A stretch of DNA of 64,000 bases from positions 34,917 through 98,916 of the forward strand of contig JAEUOZ010000013.1 of NCBI GenBank assembly GCA_016790225.1, read 5' to 3'. The notes below the pieces were generated by a model. That model was not told where the DNA came from and searched no databases. It worked only from the letters and a program-made list of their open reading frames with translations. Of the stretch, positions 28,600 through 37,861 are shown piece by piece (the first letter of the stretch is position 1; every line of letters starts with the position of its first letter). The stretch is from Rubrivivax sp. (GTDB taxonomy: Bacteria > Pseudomonadota > Gammaproteobacteria > Burkholderiales > Burkholderiaceae). Position numbers and translations under genes: made by a program.

Positions 28600-30552
28600 T
28601 CAACGTTCAGACTCCGCAGCAGTCATGGCGGGCAGAGCGCCCCGGCGCAGCAGCACCAGAAAGCCGTTGCGGTGACGATCATTCGGGGCGCGCGCGCGGA
28701 ACTCGATGCTGGCGCCGTAGCGCTCGCACAGCTCGCGGCAAATATACAAGCCCAGCCCCGAACCGCGGCTGCGCGTGGAAAAGAAGGGCTCGAACAGGTG
28801 CGGCTCGACATCGGCGGCGATCGGCGCACCATCGCTGGCCAGGGCCAGCACGGCCGAGCCCTCGTCTCGTGGTGCGAGCCGCAGGACCACCGCGTGGGGC
28901 GTGCGCGTGCTGTGACGCAGCGCGTTGTCCAGCAGATTGACCAGGACACGCCGCAGATGCTCTGCGTCAAAGCGCACCCCCAGCGGCGCACCGGGCAGAT
29001 CCAGCTTCACCGGCGCCTGCTCGCCCAGCTCGATGCCCGCGGTGCGCGCCCATTCCGCGACGGCCGACTCCACCAGCGCGCGGGCATCGATGACCGGGGG
29101 CTCTTCGCTGGGGCCGCGCGCGGCCTCCAGCACATCGTCGACGATGCGCTGCAGGCGGCGCACGTTGTCGGCCACCATGCGCCCCAGCCTGGCCTGATCG
29201 GCCTCCAGCGGTTCTTCCAGCAGCAAGGCATTGGCCTGCGCGATGGCCGCCAGCGGGTTGCGGAACTCGTGCGCAATCCCCGCCGAGACGCGCCCCATCG
29301 CGGCGAGCTTCTCCTGCCTCAGGCGGGCCACGGCGGTGCGCACATCTTCCAGCAGCACCACGCACAGGCCTTCCGGCATGGCCGCGGCGGCGCGCCCGAC
29401 AGCCGTCTCGTCATCGGCAGCCTGCGCCAGCGCCCCGCGGGTGAAGCGAACACGCATGCGCAGGCTGCGGCGCGCGCTGTCGCTGAACACCAGCTGCACG
29501 TCCAGGCCGGCATCGGGCCAGCGTTCCTCGGCCATGGCGCGCTCGACCAGTTCGCACAGCGGCTGCACACCCGGCAGCTCGCGCAGGGCGAAGGGCGCAG
29601 CCGGCGCAAAGCCCGTGGCCACCAGCAGGCGGCGCGCGGCCGGGTTGGCCGCGCGGACACGCAGGCGGCGGTCCAGCACCAGCACACCATCGGCCATCTC
29701 TTCGATGACCAGGCGGTTCAGTTGCGCCTGCTGGCGCGCGATCTCCAGGCTGCCGCGCGCGGCCAGCTGCTCCCGGACCAGGCGGCTGGCCATCTCGCCG
29801 GCCATCAGCGCGATGACGAACAGACCCATGCCGGCCAGGCCCGACTGCGCCAGCACGATGGCCCCCTCGCCGCTGGTGGCCACACTCTTGAGCGTGACGC
29901 CCAGCAGCAGCAGGGCCACGCCCGCCGCCGTGCCCAGGGCGACCAGCCGGGGCGTCAGCACGCCCGACATCAGCACGGGCAGCACCAGCAGCGCCGCGTA
30001 GTTGAAGCTGGCGCCGGCATCCAGCACATGCAGCAGCCCGAAGGCGACCAGGTCCACGCCGATCGTGGCCAGCCACTGCCGCCGCCGCAGGCTCGTGCCC
30101 TGCGTCGGCGAGGTCAGCTCACGCAGGCTGGGCAGCAGCCACAGCAGCGTGGCCTGCACGGCATACAAGAGGCACAGCGTCACCGCGCCCGCATTCATGC
30201 TCACGCCCAGAAGGCTGGTGACCACCTGGGCGCCCACCAGCGTCACACCCACGGCCACCCGGGCGGCCGCGTAGGTGCGCACGATGCGGGCGAGTGCGCC
30301 GCCCGGTGCATGCGCCACGCGCCGCGCCTCGCGGCTGAGCAGCGTGCTGTCGCCGCTGTCGAAGTCACCGCCGAGCGCGGCGGTCAGTGTGGACGGCCCC
30401 TCCGGGGCCATGCCGCTGGCCGCGTCTTCGGCGGCGGAGCCGGCGCCCGCGGTGCTGGGCGGCACGAAGGGGCGCCCCGGCTCGCGGCGCGGTTCCTGGC
30501 GACGATCTCCCTGGCGTCGATCTCCTTGCCGGCGCTCAGGGTGGCGTGTCAT
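28600..30552 (-). CDS. pilS: Sensor histidine kinase PilS
   Basis: PilS is the inner-membrane kinase for PilR. The 650-residue protein opens with a polar region holding RRQGD repeats (residues ~8-22). It then has six predicted membrane helices (about 100-290), a PAS-like part (VLVLDRRLRVRAANPAARRLL), a HisKA domain with the phosphorylated His in AGIAHEFRNPLAAIAQAN, and the HATPase_c boxes NLLDNALRHS, ASDGAPI and RGSGLGLYICREL. The ATG at 30552 is used because the frame upstream has no family-like sequence. The sensed pilin signal is known from Pseudomonas, not shown here. Confidence 0.92.
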   Translation of the reverse strand: MTRHPERRQGDRRQGDRRQEPRREPGRPFVPPSTAGAGSAAEDAASGMAPEGPSTLTAALGGDFDSGDSTLLSREARRVAHAPGGALARIVRTYAAARVAVGVTLVGAQVVTSLLGVSMNAGAVTLCLLYAVQATLLWLLPSLRELTSPTQGTSLRRRQWLATIGVDLVAFGLLHVLDAGASFNYAALLVLPVLMSGVLTPRLVALGTAAGVALLLLGVTLKSVATSGEGAIVLAQSGLAGMGLFVIALMAGEMASRLVREQLAARGSLEIARQQAQLNRLVIEEMADGVLVLDRRLRVRAANPAARRLLVATGFAPAAPFALRELPGVQPLCELVERAMAEERWPDAGLDVQLVFSDSARRSLRMRVRFTRGALAQAADDETAVGRAAAAMPEGLCVVLLEDVRTAVARLRQEKLAAMGRVSAGIAHEFRNPLAAIAQANALLLEEPLEADQARLGRMVADNVRRLQRIVDDVLEAARGPSEEPPVIDARALVESAVAEWARTAGIELGEQAPVKLDLPGAPLGVRFDAEHLRRVLVNLLDNALRHSTRTPHAVVLRLAPRDEGSAVLALASDGAPIAADVEPHLFEPFFSTRSRGSGLGLYICRELCERYGASIEFRARAPNDRHRNGFLVLLRRGALPAMTAAESER

Positions 30553-30595
30553 GAGCAGGCGTTGGCCCGTGCACAGACCCGGGCCGCAACTGCCT

Positions 30596-30844
30596 TCATG
30601 CGCGCGGCCCAAGGCGCCGGTGAGCCTCGCCGCAGAAGGCGCGATCACCCTCCAGCAGGGCCTCGCCGCGCGGCAGATGCACGCCACAGTGCGCACAGGC
30701 CACCATGTCCTGCACCTCGCCGGCGCGTGCGGTCGGCTTGACTGAGGTGTCAGCGGCCTGCGCCTGGCGGCGGCGCGTGATGCGCGCGTAGATCCACCAG
30801 GCCCCCAGCCCGACGATCAAGACCAGGATCAGCAGTCGTCCCAT
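30596..30844 (-). CDS. PP0621-family small membrane protein
   Basis: This 82-residue protein has one N-terminal membrane helix (LLILVLIVGLGAWWIYARI) and a C-terminal metal-binding-like segment MVACAHCGVHLPRGEAL followed by FCGEAHRR. Three cysteines and two histidines suggest a zinc or iron site. The family is conserved next to pilS and a CcsA-like gene in Pseudomonas and Burkholderiales; function is unknown. It starts 29 bp after the CcsA-like gene and ends 43 bp before pilS, so it is likely co-transcribed. Confidence 0.88.
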   Translation of the reverse strand: MGRLLILVLIVGLGAWWIYARITRRRQAQAADTSVKPTARAGEVQDMVACAHCGVHLPRGEALLEGDRAFCGEAHRRLGPRA

Positions 30845-30873
30845 CGTTGGCACCCTCTGGCTGCGCGGCGCCT

Positions 30874-31704
30874 TCAGCGTCCGAGCAGCACTTCAGACAC
30901 GAACCGCGTGCCCGCGTAGGCGAGCAGCAGCACCAGCGCGCCGGCATACAGCCAGCGGGTGGCCTGGCGGCCCCGCCAGCCGCGCCAGTGACGCCCGGCC
31001 AGCAGCGCGGCAAACAAGGCCCAGGAGCCCAGCGAGAGCACCGTCTTGTGATCGAGCCGCCAGCTCGCCGAAGTGGCCATGCCCAGCACGATCGCGGCGG
31101 TCAGCACCACGAAGCCCGCCTGCACGAAGCGGTAGGTGATGCGTTCGAGCTGCAGCAGCGGCATGCCCGGCGAAGAGGCAGACAGCGCAGCGCCGCGCCG
31201 GCTGCGCAGCCGGCGTTCGGATTCATCCAGCAGCAGTGCGTGCAGCACGGCCGCACCGAAGAGGCCGTAGGCCGCGACACCCAGCAGCCAGTGCAGGGGT
31301 GCCCAAGGCGATCCCAGCAGGCGCAGATCGCCAGGAAAGAGCATCGCCAAGGCCACCGCCGCCAGGCCCGCCAGCGCCAGCGCACGCCGCACCTTGGGCA
31401 CCGGCACGAGGCGGCTTTCGATCGCATGCACGGCCACCACGGCGCACACGGTCAGCGAGAGCACCGGCCCGAAGCCCAGGCGAGCTGCCGTGCCGCTCAA
31501 GCCCACATGGCCGATGTCGAAGGCGAGCATCAGCACATGCGCACCCAACCCCGCCAGCAGCGCCGGGCCTCCGATGTGCAGCAGGGCCGACGGGGCTGCG
31601 GCTGCCACCGCATAACCGATCAGGGCCACCCAGGCCCAGACGGCGACCCCGGCCGACAAAGCGGCCGGCACGGCGGTGCCGCTGAACCCGGGCGATAAAC
31701 TCAT
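30874..31704 (-). CDS. CcsA/YpjD-like cytochrome c assembly family membrane protein
   Basis: This 276-residue polytopic membrane protein has about eight helices. It resembles the cytochrome-C-assembly (CcsA/CcmC) family by the WAPLHWLLGVAAYGLFGAAVLHALLL segment with paired histidines and the LDHKTVLSLGSWALFAALL segment. In Burkholderiales this gene lies divergently beside ffh and is usually called YpjD. The tryptophan-rich haem-handling motif is only partly present, so a haem-transport role is inferred. The start is 82 bp from ffh on the opposite strand. Confidence 0.87.
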   Translation of the reverse strand: MSLSPGFSGTAVPAALSAGVAVWAWVALIGYAVAAAAPSALLHIGGPALLAGLGAHVLMLAFDIGHVGLSGTAARLGFGPVLSLTVCAVVAVHAIESRLVPVPKVRRALALAGLAAVALAMLFPGDLRLLGSPWAPLHWLLGVAAYGLFGAAVLHALLLDESERRLRSRRGAALSASSPGMPLLQLERITYRFVQAGFVVLTAAIVLGMATSASWRLDHKTVLSLGSWALFAALLAGRHWRGWRGRQATRWLYAGALVLLLAYAGTRFVSEVLLGR

Positions 31705-31786
31705 GGCCCCCAGTTTACTTTCGTGGCCTTCCGGGGCATCGGCGCGGCAAACCCTTGCGGCCGTGTGCCCCCGCCGGCAGCGCACG

Positions 31787-33139
31787 ATGGCCTCCACCCT
31801 CACCGACCGACTGTCGCGCCTGGTCAAGGCCATGCGCGGCCAGGCCCGCATCACCGAGAGCAACGTGCAGGACATGCTGCGCGAAGTGCGCATGGCGCTG
31901 CTCGAAGCGGACGTCGCGCTCCCCGTGGTGCGCGAGTTCGTCAACCGGGTGAAGGAGAAGGCGCTCGGCCAGGAGGTGGCAGGTTCGCTCAACCCCGGCC
32001 AGGCGCTGGTGGGCGTCGTGCACAAGGAACTCGCGGCCACCATGGGCGCGGGCGTCAGCGACATCGATCTGGCCACGCAGCCGCCTGCGGTGATCCTGAT
32101 GGCCGGTCTGCAGGGCGCGGGCAAGACCACCACCACGGCCAAGCTGGCCAAGCACCTCATCGAACGGCGCAAGAAGAAGGTGCTCACGGTCTCGGCCGAC
32201 GTCTACCGCCCGGCCGCCATCGAACAGCTGAAGACCGTCACACGGCAGGCGGGTGCCGAGTGGTTTGCCTCCACGGCCGAGCAGAAACCGCGCGAGATCG
32301 CGCTCGCTGCGCTGGATCATGCGCGGCGGCACTTCTTCGATGTGCTGCTGGTGGATACCGCGGGCCGGCTGGCCATCGACGAAGCGCTGATGGCCGAGAT
32401 CCGCGAACTGCATGCCGCGCTGAACCCGGTGGAGACGCTTTTTGTCGTCGACGCCATGCAGGGCCAGGATGCCGTCAACACCGCACGGGCCTTCAAGGAG
32501 GCGCTGCCGCTGACCGGCGTGGTGCTCACGAAGCTGGATGGCGATTCACGCGGCGGGGCGGCACTGTCGGTGCGACAGATCACCGGCGTGCCGATCAAGT
32601 TTGCCGGCGTGTCCGAGAAGATCGATGGCCTGGAAGCCTTCGACGCCGAGCGCCATGCCGGCCGCGTGCTGGGCATGGGCGACATCGTGGCCCTGGTCGA
32701 GGAAGTGCAGAAGGGCGTCGACCTGGATGCCGCCCGGAAGATGGCCGAGAAGGTCAAGACCGGCGGCTTCGATCTGGAAGACTTCAAGGCCCAGATCACG
32801 CAGATGAAGAAGATGGGCGGCCTGTCCAGCCTGATGGACAAGCTGCCCTCGCAGCTCACGGCCAAGGCCCAGGGCGCCGACATGGACCGCGCCGAGCGCG
32901 ACGTGCGCCGCATGGAAGGCATCATCAACAGCATGACGGCCCTGGAGCGCCGCAAGCCCGAACTCATCAAGGCCAGCCGCAAGCGCCGCATCGCCGCCGG
33001 CGCGGGCGTGCAGGTGCAGGAGGTCAACCGGCTGCTGAACCAGTTCGACCAGATGCAGGGCATGATGAAGAAGATGAAGGGCGGCGGCCTGATGAAGATG
33101 ATGAAGCGCATGGGCGGCCTGCCGGGCATGCCGCGCTGA
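31787..33139 (+). CDS. ffh: Signal recognition particle GTPase Ffh
   Basis: Ffh binds signal sequences and 4.5S RNA and docks with FtsY at the membrane. The 450-residue protein has the N domain (residues 1-85), the G domain with GLQGAGKTTTTAKLAKHL, DVYRPAAIEQLK, DTAGRLAIDEALM, and TKLDGDSRGGAALS, and the methionine-rich M domain (about 300-450; LLNQFDQMQGMMKKMKGG). The start MASTLTDRLSRLVKAM is family-typical. FtsY, its receptor, is encoded 1 kb away on the other strand, so both SRP GTPases are in one neighbourhood. A gap of about 270 bp follows with a hairpin and no gene. Confidence 0.98.
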   Translation: MASTLTDRLSRLVKAMRGQARITESNVQDMLREVRMALLEADVALPVVREFVNRVKEKALGQEVAGSLNPGQALVGVVHKELAATMGAGVSDIDLATQPPAVILMAGLQGAGKTTTTAKLAKHLIERRKKKVLTVSADVYRPAAIEQLKTVTRQAGAEWFASTAEQKPREIALAALDHARRHFFDVLLVDTAGRLAIDEALMAEIRELHAALNPVETLFVVDAMQGQDAVNTARAFKEALPLTGVVLTKLDGDSRGGAALSVRQITGVPIKFAGVSEKIDGLEAFDAERHAGRVLGMGDIVALVEEVQKGVDLDAARKMAEKVKTGGFDLEDFKAQITQMKKMGGLSSLMDKLPSQLTAKAQGADMDRAERDVRRMEGIINSMTALERRKPELIKASRKRRIAAGAGVQVQEVNRLLNQFDQMQGMMKKMKGGGLMKMMKRMGGLPGMPR

Positions 33140-33171
33140 CGCGCTGATGAGCTGACGCGCCGAGACGCGCG

Positions 33172-33189
33172 CGCCAGCCATCAGGCTGG
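33172..33189. terminator. Hairpin after ffh (possible terminator)
   Basis: GCCAGCC and GGCTGGC form a perfect 7-bp stem around ATCA, 33 bp after the ffh stop. There is no T-run, so termination is uncertain. Confidence 0.35.
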
Positions 33190-33408
33190 CCCGGGTGCCG
33201 GGTGTCCACGTGAACTGACGGCTACCAGATGCCGGGTGCACCGGAGCAGACCGTCTGTCCGCACAGCGCTGGTGTGACGGCTTTCACGCCCGGGGCGGAT
33301 TTGTGCGCGCAGGCTCACAGCCCGTTACCGCTGTCGCCGCATCGCGGTTGATGCCAGGGGCCTGGCGCGGGATGCTGCGGCGACGCTACCCGCCCCGAAC
33401 GACATCCC

Positions 33409-34134
33409 GTGAACGCCTCGCCCGTGCTTGCCGCTGCTGCCGCCCTGTTCACGCTGGGCTTGCTCTTCACGGTGTGGCGGCTTCTGCGCCGCCGCGGTCG
33501 CAGCGGCCGAAGCGCCAGGAGCTGGCTGCACCGCTGGCGGCCGGGCCGTCGGCGCGAAGCGCTGGACACGGTCGCCGGCTGGCAGCCCGAGCTGGTGCGT
33601 GTGCTCAATGTGCCCGAGCTGGCCGCCCTGGAGCTGGCGCGCCGCGCCGCGCCGGAGGCGCTGCTGCTGTCGCAGGTGCCGCTGTCGCGATTCCTGCGCG
33701 TGCACACGCGCAATTCCTACAGCCGCTGGCTGGCCCGGGTGGGCCACATGAACGCCGACCTGGTGATCTGCGACGGCCGCAGCCGCGTGCTGGCGGTGGT
33801 GGACGTGCGGGCGCGTCAGGCCAGCGAGCGCAGCCAGCGCCGCCACGACCGGCTGCTGCGCGTGCTGCGCGCGGCGGGCGTGCAGGTGCTGATCTGGCAC
33901 GAGGACCAGATGCCTTCGGTGGGCGCCGCGCGGGCCCAGCTGTCTTCGGCTGGCGTGCCCATGGGGACGTCCAGCGTGCAGGTGCAGCAGGCAGTCTCGC
34001 CGCCCACGCTGCAGCCCCGCGATCTGGTCGACCTGCTGGCCGAAGGCGACGCCCGCGTGGCGCGCCGCGCCAAGGAAGAAGCCCTGCCCTCGGATTTCGG
34101 CCTGCTGCAGACCCGCCCGGCGCCCATGCGCTGA
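33409..34134 (+). CDS. DUF2726 domain protein with N-terminal membrane anchor
   Basis: This 241-residue protein starts at GTG with a membrane segment (LAAAAALFTLGLLFTVWRLL) followed by basic residues (RRRGRSGRSAR), so the rest is cytoplasmic. The DUF2726 part (about 75-180) has LLSQVPLSRFLRVHTRNSYS, ADLVICDGRSRVLAVVDVRA, and RLLRVLRAAGVQVLIWHED. This resembles a restriction-endonuclease-like or topoisomerase-associated fold, but usual cysteine motifs are absent. Function is unknown. It is convergent with ftsY, whose stop is 39 bp away. Confidence 0.75.
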   Translation: MNASPVLAAAAALFTLGLLFTVWRLLRRRGRSGRSARSWLHRWRPGRRREALDTVAGWQPELVRVLNVPELAALELARRAAPEALLLSQVPLSRFLRVHTRNSYSRWLARVGHMNADLVICDGRSRVLAVVDVRARQASERSQRRHDRLLRVLRAAGVQVLIWHEDQMPSVGAARAQLSSAGVPMGTSSVQVQQAVSPPTLQPRDLVDLLAEGDARVARRAKEEALPSDFGLLQTRPAPMR

Positions 34135-34173
34135 TCCGCTGGCCGCCTCAGGGCCAGCGGACGGGCTGGCGTT

Positions 34174-35274
34174 TCACTGCAGCAGCGCACGCGCGAATTC
34201 GCGCGCATCGAAGGTCTGCAGGTCTTCCAGCTTCTCGCCCACGCCGATGAAGTAGACGGCGATCGGCCGCTGCTCCGAAGCGCACCAGCGCGCGATCGCC
34301 GCCAGCACGCCGCCCTTGGCCGTGCCATCCAGCTTGGTCACCACCAGACCCGTCAGCTGGACCGCGGCATCGAAGGCCTTGACCTGCGCGAGGGCGTTCT
34401 GCCCTGTGTTGCCGTCCACCACCAGCAGCACCTCGTGCGGTGCACCTTCCTGCGCCTTGCCGATCGTGCGGCGGATCTTGCGCAGCTCTTCCATCAGGTG
34501 CGTCTGCGTCGGCAGCCGGCCCGCGGTGTCCGCGATGACCACGCCGCAGCCACGTGCCTTGCCGGCCGATACCGCATCGAAGCTCACCGCGGCCGGGTCG
34601 CCACCTTGCTGGCTCACGATGTCCACGCGGTTGCGATCGCCCCATACGGCGAGCTGCTCCCGCGCAGCGGCGCGAAAGGTGTCGGCCGCGGCCAGCAGCA
34701 CGCGCTCGCCGGCACCGGCCAGGTGGTGCGTGAGCTTGCCGATGCTGGTGGTCTTGCCGGCCCCGTTGACACCGACCACCATGATCACCGTGGGCACGCT
34801 GTGCCCCACCTCCAGCGCGCGCTGCAAGGGCGTCAGCAGCTCGGCGATGGCATCGACCAGCAGGGCCTTGACGGCCAGGGGCTCGGTGGCCTTGGTCGCC
34901 TTGACGCGGCGCTTCAGATCGTCCAGCAGGAACTGCGTCGCGGGCACGCCGGTGTCGGCCATCAGCAGGGCCGATTCCAGCTCGTCGTAGAGCGCCTCGT
35001 CGACCTGCGTTCCCGTGAACACCTGCGCGATGCTGGAGCCCGTCTTGCGCAGGCCCTGGCGCAGGCGCTCCATCCAGCCGCTGCGGGCCTCCGGGGCGGG
35101 CGCCGGCATCGAGACGGCGGGCAAGGCCACGGCCGGCGCAGACTGGGCCTCCCGCGGCGCCGCGGCCTGTTCCGCTGCCGGCGCAGGCAAAGTGGCGGGC
35201 AACGGGGCAGGCTCGGGCGAAGGCGCCGGTGCGGAAGCAGGTGGCGGTGTTTTCTTGCGGAAGAAGCTGAACAT
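34174..35274 (-). CDS. ftsY: Signal recognition particle receptor FtsY
   Basis: FtsY is the membrane-associated GTPase that receives the Ffh-ribosome complex. The 366-residue protein begins MFSFFRKKTPPPASAPAPSP, a proline/alanine-rich variable region (to about residue 60), followed by the N domain and the G domain: GVNGAGKTTSIGKLTHHL, DTFRAAAREQL, DTAGRLPTQTHLMEEL, TKLDGTAKGGVLAAIA, and the closing FIGVGEKLEDLQTFDAREFA. The A domain is short compared with E. coli FtsY (497 aa), as is usual in betaproteobacteria. A tRNA-Met lies divergently upstream. Confidence 0.97.
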   Translation of the reverse strand: MFSFFRKKTPPPASAPAPSPEPAPLPATLPAPAAEQAAAPREAQSAPAVALPAVSMPAPAPEARSGWMERLRQGLRKTGSSIAQVFTGTQVDEALYDELESALLMADTGVPATQFLLDDLKRRVKATKATEPLAVKALLVDAIAELLTPLQRALEVGHSVPTVIMVVGVNGAGKTTSIGKLTHHLAGAGERVLLAAADTFRAAAREQLAVWGDRNRVDIVSQQGGDPAAVSFDAVSAGKARGCGVVIADTAGRLPTQTHLMEELRKIRRTIGKAQEGAPHEVLLVVDGNTGQNALAQVKAFDAAVQLTGLVVTKLDGTAKGGVLAAIARWCASEQRPIAVYFIGVGEKLEDLQTFDAREFARALLQ

Positions 35275-35317
35275 GCGGGTCGGCTGGGGACCGGGCCGCC
35301 ACCCCGCTCACGCTCGC

Positions 35318-35323
35318 TATAAT
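35318..35323 (+). promoter_or_regulatory. -10 element before tRNA-Met
   Basis: A consensus TATAAT lies 12 bp before the mature 5' end. No good -35 hexamer was found at 16-18 bp. Confidence 0.5.
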
Positions 35324-35335
35324 TGCGGGCTCAAA

Positions 35336-35412
<77 letters not shown>

Positions 35413-35423
35413 GAATTCTCCCG

Positions 35424-35452
35424 GCCCGATCCGCCTGTGTTCGGGCTTTTTT
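35424..35452 (+). terminator. Intrinsic terminator after tRNA-Met
   Basis: GCCCGA (35424-35429) pairs with TCGGGC (35441-35446) around an 11-base loop and is followed at once by six T residues (35447-35452). Confidence 0.85.
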
Positions 35453-35476
35453 GTTCACAGCCCCTGGATCCACACC

Positions 35477-36019
35477 ATGACCCGCTGTGTTCCCGGATGC
35501 TCCGGGCCTGCCGAAGGTTCGGCAGCTTTGGCCCCTGTGCAGCCCGAGGCGCCAACGCCGGCTTCAGCGGCTTCATCGCCTTCAAAGGCATCAGCGGCTT
35601 CGACCCTCTCCCTGCTTTCGCGCCAGGCTCGTCGGCGTCTGCTGCTGGCCAGCGCACTGGCCGTGGCCGCGCCTGCGGTGATGGCCCAGCGCCAACCCGG
35701 CCATCGCGTCTTTCCGCCCAACGCGCTGCGCGGCGAGATGCTGGTCACGGGCGCCCCGGATGTGCTGATCAATGGCAAGGCCGATCGGCTGGCGCCGGGT
35801 GCGCGCATCCGTGGCGAGAACAACCTGCTGCTGATGTCGGGCGCCATCACCGGGCAACGTCTCGTCGTGCACTACACGCGTGAAGCCAGCAGCGGCCTGC
35901 TGCTGGATGTGTGGGTGCTGCAGCCTGTGGAGCGCGCCAACCGGCCCTGGCCGAGCACGGAACGTGAAGCGCAGACCTGGGCCTTCGACCCCGTGGGTCA
36001 GACCTGGAAGAGGCCTTGA
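35477..36019 (+). CDS. Hypothetical exported protein upstream of miaB
   Basis: This 180-residue protein has a long polar N-terminus (residues 1-48) followed by [23 protein letters not shown], which looks like a signal peptide ending in AMAQ-type cleavage. The mature part (about 72-180) holds beta-rich sequence such as [17 protein letters not shown] and [20 protein letters not shown]. Internal start codons could give a shorter precursor. Similar proteins are seen before miaB in Burkholderiales, but no function is known. miaB starts one base after the stop, so they are likely co-transcribed. Confidence 0.7.
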   Translation: MTRCVPGCSGPAEGSAALAPVQPEAPTPASAASSPSKASAASTLSLLSRQARRRLLLASALAVAAPAVMAQRQPGHRVFPPNALRGEMLVTGAPDVLINGKADRLAPGARIRGENNLLLMSGAITGQRLVVHYTREASSGLLLDVWVLQPVERANRPWPSTEREAQTWAFDPVGQTWKRP

Positions 36020-36020
36020 G

Positions 36021-37397
36021 ATGAGCGAGCCGACAACCCCCGCCAAGAAGGTCTTCATCCGCACCTTCGGCTGCCAGATGAACGAGTACGACTCGGACAA
36101 GATGGCCGATGTGCTGCGCGCCGCCGAAGGCTATGAGCCGACGCGTCAGGTCGAGGAAGCCGATCTCATCCTCTTCAACACCTGCTCGGTGCGCGAGAAG
36201 GCGCAGGAGAAGGTCTTCAGCGATCTGGGACGCGTCAAGCACCTGAAGAAGAAGGGCGTGCTCATCGGCGTGGGCGGCTGCGTGGCCAGCCAGGAGGGTG
36301 AGTCCATCGTCGCGCGCGCACCCTATGTGGACATCGTCTTCGGGCCGCAGACCCTGCACCGCCTGCCGCAGCTGATCGAGGCCCGGCGGCGCGAGCGTCG
36401 ACCGCAGGTGGACATCAGCTTTCCGGAGATCGAGAAATTCGATCACCTGCCACCCGCGAGGGTGGAAGGCGCGAGCGCCTTCGTTTCCATCATGGAAGGC
36501 TGCTCCAAGTACTGCTCCTACTGCGTCGTGCCCTACACCCGCGGAGAGGAGGTCAGCCGTCCGCTCGACGACGTGTTGGCGGAGGTGGACGGTCTGGTGT
36601 CACAGGGCGTGAAGGAAGTGACGCTGCTCGGCCAGAACGTCAACGCCTACCGCGGCGCGATGGGCGACACGGCCGACATCGCGGACTTTGCCCTGCTGCT
36701 GGAGCTGGTGGCTGGCATCCCGGGTGTGGAGCGTATCCGCTACACCACCAGCCATCCGAACGAATTCAGCGCCCGCCTGATCGAGGCCTACGCACGCATC
36801 CCGCAGCTGGTCAACCACCTGCACCTGCCGGTGCAGCATGGCGCCGACCGCATCCTCTCGGCGATGAAGCGCGGCTACACAGCGCTGCAGTACAAGAGCA
36901 CGATCCGCGCGCTGCGGCGCGTGCGGCCCGACATCAGCCTGTCCAGTGACTTCATCGTCGGCTTTCCGGGGGAGACCGCCGAGGATCACGCGCGCACGAT
37001 GGCGCTGATCGAGGACGTCGGCTTCGACGCCAGCTTCAGCTTCATCTTCAGCCCGCGCCCCGGCACGCCGGCCGCCAATCTGCCTGACGCCACACCGGCC
37101 GCCGAGAAGCTGCAGCGCCTGCAGCAGCTGCAGGCCGCGCTGGAAGCCAACGTCGCGCGCATCTCCGCCACGCGCGTGGGCACCGTGCAGCGCATCCTGG
37201 TGGAAGGCCCTTCGCGCAAGGACGCCAGCGAACTGATGGGGCGCACGGAGTGCAACCGCATCGTCAACTTCGCCGGGCCCGCCCGCCTGGCCGGGCAGAT
37301 GATCGACGTGCGCATCACGCAGGCGCTGCCGCATTCCCTGCGCGGCGAGGCGCTGCTGCGCGAAACGGTCAACCCGGGCGCCGTGGCCGCCGGCTGA
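36021..37397 (+). CDS. miaB: tRNA-2-methylthio-N6-isopentenyladenosine synthase MiaB
   Basis: MiaB is a radical-SAM methylthiotransferase that modifies i6A37 in tRNAs reading UNN codons. The 458-residue protein has the UPF0004 domain (C18 in [13 protein letters not shown], then NTCSVREKA and GVGGCVASQ, whose cysteines bind the auxiliary cluster), the radical-SAM triad in [16 protein letters not shown], and a C-terminal TRAM domain (about 380-445). The start at 36021 gives the expected N-terminus. Length matches E. coli MiaB. Confidence 0.97.
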   Translation: MSEPTTPAKKVFIRTFGCQMNEYDSDKMADVLRAAEGYEPTRQVEEADLILFNTCSVREKAQEKVFSDLGRVKHLKKKGVLIGVGGCVASQEGESIVARAPYVDIVFGPQTLHRLPQLIEARRRERRPQVDISFPEIEKFDHLPPARVEGASAFVSIMEGCSKYCSYCVVPYTRGEEVSRPLDDVLAEVDGLVSQGVKEVTLLGQNVNAYRGAMGDTADIADFALLLELVAGIPGVERIRYTTSHPNEFSARLIEAYARIPQLVNHLHLPVQHGADRILSAMKRGYTALQYKSTIRALRRVRPDISLSSDFIVGFPGETAEDHARTMALIEDVGFDASFSFIFSPRPGTPAANLPDATPAAEKLQRLQQLQAALEANVARISATRVGTVQRILVEGPSRKDASELMGRTECNRIVNFAGPARLAGQMIDVRITQALPHSLRGEALLRETVNPGAVAAG

Positions 37398-37430
37398 TCC
37401 GCTCGGACGCGCGGCGGCCGGCTCGGCGGC

Positions 37431-37718
37431 TCAGGACCCGCGCGCGCGGCGGCCGAAGCAGGCCCAGCCCAGCATCGCGGCATTGGCCAGCACCAGCAGG
37501 CCGTAGGTCGCCATGCGGCCATCGCGGCCGAAGGCCAGCAGACCGCCCAGCATGCACAGGCAGCCCAACGCCATGCAGGCGCCGGCCAGCGATCCGAAGC
37601 TCGTGCCGCGCAGCGCCTTGCGCCACAGCAGCTTGGCCAGCGCAGGCGCGATCAGCCCCACGCCCAGGGCCGGCAAGAACAGGTTGGCGATGTGCCACCA
37701 GGCATCCAGCGGACTCAC
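37431..37718 (-). CDS. Small hypothetical membrane protein
   Basis: This 95-residue, very hydrophobic protein has three likely membrane segments (about residues 8-29, 43-62 and 70-88). It starts MSPLDAWWHIANLFLPALGV from a GTG. Similar short membrane proteins are found between miaB and hemA in some relatives, so it is probably a real gene, but no domain was recognised. It is convergent with miaB and divergent from hemA. Confidence 0.6.
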   Translation of the reverse strand: MSPLDAWWHIANLFLPALGVGLIAPALAKLLWRKALRGTSFGSLAGACMALGCLCMLGGLLAFGRDGRMATYGLLVLANAAMLGWACFGRRARGS

Positions 37719-37861
37719 GACAGGCTCAGCTCCCGCGCAGACAGGCCGCGCATGTTCACCGATGATTCGGGCCGCTGACGCCCACGGCGCTGGCGCGCTC
37801 GCTTGACGGTCGTCAACAGCGGGCTGGTCATCGGCCAGTCATGAATCCTACAATTCCGGGC

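Noticed and set aside
28525..30741. A 738-codon plus-strand frame opposite pilS
   Set aside because: Antisense shadow; pilS has all kinase boxes on the minus strand.
33303..34250. A 315-codon frame overlapping the DUF2726 gene
   Set aside because: It is out of phase with the DUF2726 protein and has Arg/Ala/Gly-biased sequence without domains.
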